From Zychaea mexicana (taxonomy: Eukaryota > Mucoromycota > Mucoromycetes > Mucorales > Lichtheimiaceae), in the NCBI RefSeq assembly GCF_025766255.1, contig NW_026516673.1, positions 124,001 through 188,000 on the forward strand: DNA of 64,000 bases, read 5' to 3'. The translations under genes and the position numbers were made by a program. The notes below the pieces were generated by a model. The model was not told where the DNA came from. It saw nothing but the letters and a program-made list of their open reading frames with translations, and did no database searches. This document shows positions 57,567 through 64,000 of this stretch, piece by piece (the stretch's first letter is position 1; each line of letters begins with the position of its first letter).

Positions 57567-59474
57567 CTACCATGGAAAAAATCGATCCTCGATTAACGAT
57601 CCACCGCGCTGTTGTAGTAAGGGCTCAACAACAAATCGCGTGAGCCCAAGGTTGCAATGGAGAGTGGTAAGGAGAGGGAGCTTGACAATTAGCTGGGGTA
57701 CGTTGTGGATGTCTGGATCAAGGGAAACTTCAAGATATTTCAAACGGTTGGATCCGTCACTGCTAGCGTAGCGGTCGAAGCCTTGCGCTGTGTATTCATG
57801 ACACGGCCCTCCCACAGTCAAATGCTCAAGTTGTGTACACGAGCTAGCCAACGTTGTCAGTACCGTATCAGTAACATTGGCACTATATGGAGCAAGCAGC
57901 TTATAATTATAAGCTGCTGTCACCTCGAATGGATCGTGGATGATGAGCACCTGCAGAGCTGGACACCGCATCAATAAGGCGCAAAACGACGATTCAAAAG
58001 CTGGCTCATTTTTGGTCGGCATCATCGTATTTCGAAACAATGATTTGCAGCACAGCTCAAGCTGCCGTAAGTGACAGATATGACGATTCAGGAACAGTCG
58101 TGGCGTAAAGATGCGCAAGTCATAGTCTACCGATAGTAGTTCCACAGGCTGGTGGTGATGATGAACAAGCTTTTTCAAAAACTGGCAGACGTCGTTTAGT
58201 TGTGCAAGCACGTGTCCATCCTGGATAACGAGACCAGTGCTACTACGACTGGCACGTATAGAGGTAAATTGGGCACCTTTGGATATACAGCAGATTCGAA
58301 GGTGATGACAAACATGGCTTGTCACATGCAACAGCTGTCCGTGATTGATTTTGTCCCGTGAGTCAAGGTAGAGTGATCCCAGATTGGGACATTTCTGTAA
58401 TAGCTCGGCAAGTAAGGCTGTGTCGTTCATGCCGCAAAATTTCAGTGAAGTCATCATGCGAAAAGTGGTGGTTGGATGGAACGTCCGTATCTCTCGGCGT
58501 CGCATCATTGTGGGTAGCGATGTCCTGACAAGCTTTTTAAGCGGTGGCTGGTCGTCGTCGTCTTCGTTCTCAATATCGTCGTCGTCAGCGATGATGTGCG
58601 ATGTGAGCTTGGTGCTGACATAGGAAAAATACGTTATGTTGACGCATGCATCAAGTACCAGGCCGAGCACTTCTTTGGAAAAATCGACATCCAGAAACGA
58701 GAGCTGCATTAGCGGTGGACTAATGGATTGAATGACACGTGCAAGTAACGGCACGATAGTTGTTGTGTTTTGCAGTGTCACACTCTCGAAATCTATCACG
58801 GACATAATAATATTATTGTTATAAGGGTCGCTACGCCCACTCAAAACCAACAGAAGCAACAACAGACACATGTGAAAAAAATTCAACGTACGTAACGAGT
58901 TAACTATTTGACATTCAGAATGCAATAGAACGGTCAACAGACCTTGTATGTCGCGTGCCTGTTTTCGCACAATACGCAACTCTGAAGAATGATGATCTTC
59001 TATCACCATTGTTCGTTTCCAGAAATCGGGCCAATCAACAATAGCATAGAACCAGGACTCACAAACATTGGCGCATTGGAGCAGATCAGAAAGTGAGAGC
59101 GTGTCAAAGATAATGCCAAGGATATCGTAGGGCAATAGCGGCGGCGTTTGTCGGTTGTGTTTCTCAGCAATGATGGCCATGACTCGTTGTTTCTCGCGCT
59201 TGAGTGAGTCATAACCGTGATGTGTCTTTGGGTAAACGAGCCGTAGACCTGCACTGTATACGGCGGATGCGGCGCGCCATTTGCTTTGCTGTTGATAAAG
59301 CTGGCCGGATAAAAGATAGCCTTTGGCGGATGTCGGCGTCTGCCGTATCAGATCATCAGCGAGTGTCTGCGCTTCCCGGACGTTGCGACTTGTATGAATA
59401 CGGGTTTCGAGACGTGAGCGGTGAACAGATCGCAGTGTTGCAAGATCGGCGGCTTTCTGAAAAAGCGTGTACAT
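57567..59474 (-). CDS. TPR, F-box and leucine-rich-repeat protein
   Basis: A single open frame of 635 residues on the minus strand with no intron. Residues 1-95 form TPR-like helices (EAQTLADDLIRQTPTSAKGY, LYQQQSKWRAASAVYSAGLR). The F-box follows at about residues 115-160: LLPYDILGIIFDTLSLSDLL, CANVCESWFYAIVDWPDFW. F-box proteins bring substrates to SCF ubiquitin ligases. The remainder has irregular leucine-rich repeats (LQKCPNLGSLYLDSRDKI, LLMRCPALQVLIIHDPFEV, LASSCTQLEHLTVGGPC, NRLKYLEVSLDPDIHNVPQL) that would bind the substrate. The arrangement TPR-F-box-LRR resembles yeast Dia2/fission yeast Pof3. A low-complexity acidic patch (DDDDIENEDDDDQPPLKK) interrupts the repeats. The start is the first ATG of the frame. 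Confidence 0.85.
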   Translation of the reverse strand: MYTLFQKAADLATLRSVHRSRLETRIHTSRNVREAQTLADDLIRQTPTSAKGYLLSGQLYQQQSKWRAASAVYSAGLRLVYPKTHHGYDSLKREKQRVMAIIAEKHNRQTPPLLPYDILGIIFDTLSLSDLLQCANVCESWFYAIVDWPDFWKRTMVIEDHHSSELRIVRKQARDIQGLLTVLLHSECQIVNSLRTLNFFHMCLLLLLLVLSGRSDPYNNNIIMSVIDFESVTLQNTTTIVPLLARVIQSISPPLMQLSFLDVDFSKEVLGLVLDACVNITYFSYVSTKLTSHIIADDDDIENEDDDDQPPLKKLVRTSLPTMMRRREIRTFHPTTTFRMMTSLKFCGMNDTALLAELLQKCPNLGSLYLDSRDKINHGQLLHVTSHVCHHLRICCISKGAQFTSIRASRSSTGLVIQDGHVLAQLNDVCQFLKKLVHHHHQPVELLSVDYDLRIFTPRLFLNRHICHLRQLELCCKSLFRNTMMPTKNEPAFESSFCALLMRCPALQVLIIHDPFEVTAAYNYKLLAPYSANVTDTVLTTLASSCTQLEHLTVGGPCHEYTAQGFDRYASSDGSNRLKYLEVSLDPDIHNVPQLIVKLPLLTTLHCNLGLTRFVVEPLLQQRGGSLIEDRFFPW

Positions 59475-59795
59475 TGTTTTGTTTTGATAGAGTTTCTCCT
59501 GAAAAGAGAGAAGAAAGGAAAAAAGAAGGACTAGAAAAAAGAGAGAAAAGTTTAAAGGCGTATTATGCTATATATCTTTGTGTGACGGTAAAAGGAAGGA
59601 TGGACGGACCACATGACGTGTGATCAAAGTTCGTTTTAAGATGTAGGCTGAAGTAGTACAAGCTGCTGTTTCCTTATTATTAAGAGTAAAAAGAATGAGC
59701 TGTTGGTCACTTGCATAAGAGATCTTACAGACAATGTGGGGAACGGTATTCTTTGGGCCAGACGTTTATTCTGATGATATGCGAAAGTTTGTTTC
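59475..59795. other. Intergenic region between two minus-strand genes
   Basis: Promoter of the F-box gene and 3' flank of the GDSL gene. Purine-rich (GAAAAGAG repeats) near 59500-59550. No gene seen. Confidence 0.5.
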
Positions 59796-61145
59796 CTATG
59801 TAAGATTGGTGTTATGCAAAATATCATAGAGATCGGCTGCTAACAGTTGATGTGTCGCAGTACTTGGATGCCAATCGTCCCACCATATATAACTAGTTTT
59901 CGAACAGTTCAGCACAAAACTCTGCACAATTTCGAACAGGGGGAAAAAAGTCTAGCTGCTTACTTGAATTTGGAGCTTAGACATTGCTTAAAATCGCGAA
60001 TGCAGGCCTGGGTTATATCTGCAAATCCGTCTGTGTCCTGCAGCGTGAAATATTTCTCAAAGAGTCTGCGCGTGTCGATGAATCGAATTACACCTTGTGC
60101 TAGTGCTCGTAGTTTATCGTTGAAAGTGTCAATCAAAGATGACAGTGCATCGGATGTTCCGAGATGCTGTGTAAAAAGCGGAAGATGCTGGATAGGTGCC
60201 AGCCCTAACACCAGTAAATGTTCATGGGGGAGCCTTTTCTAAATATTTAAGCTTGTTGTGAGTACTCTGTTTTTTTTCGTTATAGCGGAAGATATTATAG
60301 TACCATTTCGTTGGCTATTGATTCTATAATGTTGTCCAAGAGAATATTCTGCTCCGTAATATTGGACGTGGCTACATAAATGTCGTGAACGTCGTTGACT
60401 CCTGTGTGTTTCGATTGTGCATTGTAAATTTTGAGCTGTTGATGCTGCTGGCCTGAGTACATAAAAATTGAATTACTACCTGTCCAAATAATGTACAATG
60501 TCTCTTGATCATCAAAGCTCGTGCAGCTCGTATGAAACTCTTGGATTTGCTCGCTAACGTCAGGCACGGCTCGAGGCAAAATTGTCTATAGTGGATTGCT
60601 GAGCTCTTTGTTTCTCTTCTTCCTCCAACTATATGCCAGACCCAATCTCGCTACCTACATTATTTGCAGTTGCTCCCGAATAGGCATGATTGAACAGATC
60701 AGTGCCCATAAATGCTGATAAATACTCATTCCATGTTGGTCCATTTGTCATGCGTCCTCGCTAGAAAGTGGAAGATTTTCATCAGAGAACCGAAGAGAAA
60801 ATGCTCTTTTGTGCATCATAACTTACATAATCACCAAATGCATAAGATGTAAAGTTTAATGGACCTTCCCTAGAAATATGGTTTTCCTCCAGTTAATCTC
60901 TTTCTCTTTTACTTGAGAAAAAAAGGGAGCATGAAAACTGACCCGTTTTCGGACCAAGAATCACCAAATACTACAATATTACGATATAGATCTTGGTAGC
61001 ATGGACGGCTTGGGCGCAGTGCCTTATAGATTGGCGGGAACACAGAGAACGGTCCGCTGTCGCAATGAACTGTATATCCATACACATTTGTGCTCGTTAT
61101 TGCTACGAGACAAATGAGAAAAAGTATGCACACTATTTTACTCAT
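59796..61145 (-). CDS. Secreted GDSL (SGNH) esterase/lipase
   Basis: GDSL enzymes hydrolyse ester bonds of lipids or acetylated sugars. Six minus-strand exons (61145-60943, 60869-60827, 60760-60659, 60585-60304, 60238-59964, 59919-59796) give 342 residues in consistent phase. The start ATG at 61145 gives a clear signal peptide (MSKIVCILFLICLVAIT). Block I is NIVVFGDSWSENG with the catalytic Ser in GDSW. Block II is GPLNFTSYAFGDYRGRMTNG then PTWNEYLS with the glycine region HAYSGATANN. Block III is LYIIWTGSNSIF (G-x-N, with S between, where the family has G-A/S-N-D). Block V in the last exon is WWDDWHPSTATHQLLA with the catalytic Asp and His. The asparagine of block III is followed by Ser instead of Asp. 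Secreted; the substrate is unknown. Confidence 0.88.
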
Positions 61146-62520
61146 GAAGTGTAGACCAAGAAGCCAAGACGAGGTAAAGAGCGAAAGAGAAACTAGAATA
61201 TATTTAAGTGGGGGTTTTCTTTTTCTCTCTTCTGGTTCAGTGATACACCAAGTCCGAGACTTATATTTGTACATTGTATGCACGGTATGATCACCGGGTC
61301 CGGCGAAATTGAATTTTTTTGTTAAGGAGGTACATTTGTATTGTTGATGTTATGTAAGGACAAGCCAAAAGAAAAAACTTTATTGTTGGTTATACAATAA
61401 TTATGATTTTAAACCCGACCTGTCATGAAGAAACCAGGCCCATAGTATATCGTATCACTGTTGCTACTTTTATAAGTGATAGTGAGTTACAGGGGCGCAC
61501 AAATGCAAGTCAAAGCCGGAAAAACTGAGGAACTTGCCTCTTCAAAATCAGAATAAGATTCGATTGAAAAGCCCCTCCTACTCAATACTTTTATTGACTT
61601 TAAACAGAGGGAGCTCACGACGGATACAATCAGATAGATATGATCAATCTTTTGACTGGCACAACGTGCGAATTGATAACACAGCTCATCAATATTTGGT
61701 GAAAAGCACATACTTGTTTGCATATCTTGTAGCATGAAATATAATATGGTTAGCAGCTCTATACCAATTTATCGGTTGAAAATGTGCTTTACGAAACAAG
61801 AACTGAACGTTGAACCCGCTAAAAATCCTCTTCTAATCAACATTGGGTCAGCAAGTACAAGGATACGTAGCTAAACGATATGGGAGAAGTGTATACGGTA
61901 TATATAAGAGGAGTACTATATATAAGGATTCTCAGACCTTCTTAATATTTAATGTCTATCACGTCTCAAGAAGCGCTAAGACTAGAGAGGACATACTGTT
62001 GGAGTAATACCATTTCTTCTCTTAAAGAAAAAAACATAACATGTTCGTTAGGACACAATCACGCATTACTGGAAAATATAAAGATGAGCCACAGCCATAC
62101 TTACATTACCATTCGCTCTACTACATGTATGTATGCTCACATGCTTTCTTTTCCATATCACAATCCCACAATCACAGAACACTGCTAACTTTTTTAAAAA
62201 GTGTTCATTGTATACCATCATTACAGCTCTTTGTGATACATCAACCGTTTTCATGCATCTTAATCTTCCTGTTTCTCATTGTTATCCAGCACTTTATAAG
62301 ATTGAAATTTCGTGTACGCATATACTGCAGCAAGTAATACAAGCCTATTCTTTGCCGTTCTTGACAAGCAAAGCTTGCAAAAAGTGACGACCGTTGGGAT
62401 CGGCAGAATTCTCAATGGTATTGACGTTGCAACTAGGCCTAGAATTTCGTGTTGAGGAATTTATTTATTTTCGCTCTCCCTCTTTTTCTTTTTCTCCCCG
62501 CTGTTTTTTCTCTCCGGAAG
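61146..62520. other. Divergent intergenic region (1.4 kb)
   Basis: Separates the GDSL gene (-) from the deacetylase-like gene (+). Mostly AT-rich. The last 60 bases are a pyrimidine tract (CTCTCCCTCTTTTTC) typical of leaders in this genome. Short frames such as those at 61952-62387 show no domain. Confidence 0.5.
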
Positions 62521-63829
62521 ATGCGTTCATTCAGTGCATTTTGTGGTAAGCGAAGATAAAGCATACTAAGAGAAATTACGAATGCGGTTACTGATTATCT
62601 TTCCCTCTAGTATTACTGGGCTTATGCGTGATACTATGCCTACAGCAAGTGCGCGCTGATGATGGTAAGGAAAAAGAGAGTAGGAGAGAAAGCAAGAGAA
62701 TAGCATCTAACTGCTATCGTATTTCCATGGTTGTTTACAGGCACCATGCTTCTGCCCATTTGGAACCACCCAACAGATACGGCGAGTGGCACAACCAATC
62801 CTGCTCCTCAAGCCACTGCCTGCGCTCATCCAGGCCATATTGCTCTTACTTATGTAAGTGATCTCCTAAGAAGGAAGAGGAGAGTATCCATACTGACCAT
62901 TTACTATCGATTAGAACGAAGGACCTAGCGACGTCACCGCCAAAGTGTTGAACGGCCTGAAGGCTGGTCAGGCCAAAGCAAGCTTTTTCGTAAATGCCAC
63001 ATGGCTATACACACAGCAGTATGCCATGATTTTGCAGCGTGCCTACAACGATGGTCATTTGATTGGCATGACATACCGTGCTCCGGGCGATACCACAGAT
63101 GGCATGACAGACGAACAGATTCGATCCGACGTGACAAACTCGGCCAAGGTCATCGAAACCTTGATTGGTGTTGCACCAAAATATATCCGTTTGCATTATA
63201 CCCAGCCGGAAGATACTCGCTTGGAGAATATTGTCCGTGATATGGGCTATACCTTGGTCTACTACAATTTGGACACCCAGGATTACAACTTTAAAAGCAA
63301 TCCAAAGGGAATTGCAGAATTATACCAGACCACGTTTGATAAGCAACTGGATACTTACGATTCCAAGGGTTCGTTTATTTCTGTCCAATATGATATCCCT
63401 GATACTGGCTCGTGGCAGGCAATCTATGATACCATTAATCAGGTTGACACTGCTGGTTACAAGTTGGTGCGATTGGATGGCTGCTTGAATGATAAGCAAC
63501 CCTACAAAGAATGTATGTCGTCCTTTTCGGAATGTCATAGTGTGTGTGTGTGTATACGTGTGTGTGCGGGGGAAATTTTGCTAACTATAGAAAATATAGC
63601 TGCATCATCAAAGAAGGCCATTAGCGATAAGCACTCGTTCGGCACATCGGGTTACAAGGAAGGGCAAGTTCACGCAGAAAAGCCTGCCAGTATGATGAAT
63701 GATGATAATGCTACTAGTGATAGTGGAGAGGATGGTTCCACCACTAAGAACGAAAATACCGGCTCTATCACAGTGTCGAGCTGGATCTCTTTATTCATCT
63801 TTGTGCTGGCCATTAACGTACTAGCTTAA
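62521..63829 (+). CDS. Chitin-deacetylase-like (CE4/NodB) protein, GPI-anchored, altered active site
   Basis: Active CE4 enzymes remove acetyl groups from chitin in the cell wall. Five exons (62521-62545, 62611-62664, 62741-62853, 62915-63512, 63600-63829) give 339 residues. A signal peptide spans the first intron (FCVLLGLCVILCLQQV). The NodB fold is recognisable: HPGHIALTYNEGPSD, KASFFVNATWLYTQQYAM, AYNDGHLIGMTYRAPGDTTD, APKYIRLHYTQPED, LVYYNLDTQDYNF. Motif 1 (T-F-D-D-G-P) is T-Y-N-E-G-P, so the catalytic Asp pair has become N-E. Motif 2 (H-S/T-x-x-H) has M-T-Y-R-A with no His. Motif 3 (R-x-P-Y/F) is R-L-H-Y. The C-terminus is Ser/Asp-rich and ends in a hydrophobic GPI-type signal (WISLFIFVLAINVLA). 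It is probably a non-catalytic wall protein. Exon 4 uses donor GTATGT at 63513. Confidence 0.85.
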
Positions 63830-64000
63830 ATAATGATATTCTCCCATATTTCACCCATACTAGTTTTTTTTCTTTTACTTCGCGTATATATCCCAGTAAT
63901 AAAGTAATTTCTAAGGCAGAAATGCTATAAAAGTGGGCTTACAAGTCATGTGAACGAGCCGATTTTTTTAACCAGTTTCAACTGTCAACATTTTTATTCC

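Noticed and set aside
59204..59623. 139-residue plus-strand frame opposite the F-box gene
   Set aside because: It is antisense to well-supported TPR coding sequence and has no recognisable domain.

Overview
The window is from a eukaryotic nuclear genome, most probably an early-diverging fungus of the Mucoromycota (Mucorales-like). Genes are compact and split by many short GT-AG introns of about 45-120 bp. The proteome is fungal (mitochondrial rhomboid protease, CTDK-I-type cyclin, long indoleamine 2,3-dioxygenase, chitin-deacetylase-like protein) but also includes a base-exchange phosphatidylserine synthase. Between the genes lie Merlin/IS1595, pogo, LINE and TnpB/Fanzor-like remnants. Species assignment is inference. 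Exon borders were read by eye from splice sites, reading phase and family motifs. I recognised no tRNA, rRNA or CRISPR array.

Layout. 1-8.2 kb: 3' end of a phosphatidylserine synthase, a decayed ABCC transporter, a small hypothetical gene, a PH-domain gene and a PCL/PHO80-like cyclin. 8.2-13.5 kb: gene desert with LINE and LTR-retroelement scraps. 13.5-17.8 kb: a large glutamine-rich GYF-domain (SMY2/GIGYF-like) gene. 18-27.5 kb: mobile-element island. It holds a TnpB/Fanzor-like gene with an inverted partial duplicate. It also holds an AT-rich Merlin/IS1595-type element whose transposase is split by a pogo-like element, which is itself split by a 524-bp MITE. A Myb/SANT gene scrap and a long-TIR element follow. 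27.6-33.4 kb: three tidy genes (MO25/Hym1, PQ-loop membrane protein, metallo-beta-lactamase-fold hydrolase). 33.4-42.3 kb: gene-poor debris with another MITE-like element and a dispersed repeat pair. 42.3-63.8 kb: dense genes: IDO, CTK2-type cyclin, PCP1/PARL rhomboid, LUC7, HEATR6-like, peroxisomal ABCD transporter, TPR/F-box/LRR protein, secreted GDSL hydrolase and a chitin-deacetylase-like protein with an altered active site.

The genes form no operon-like pathway; they are ordinary independent housekeeping loci. The strongest observation is the three-level transposon nest. Removing each insert plus one TA target copy rejoins the interrupted frame exactly, so the order of insertion can be read from the sequence. 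Other notable points are the TnpB/Fanzor-like gene, a transporter pseudogene that has lost Walker A, the signature and the H-loop, and a GPI-type CE4 protein lacking the canonical metal-binding residues.
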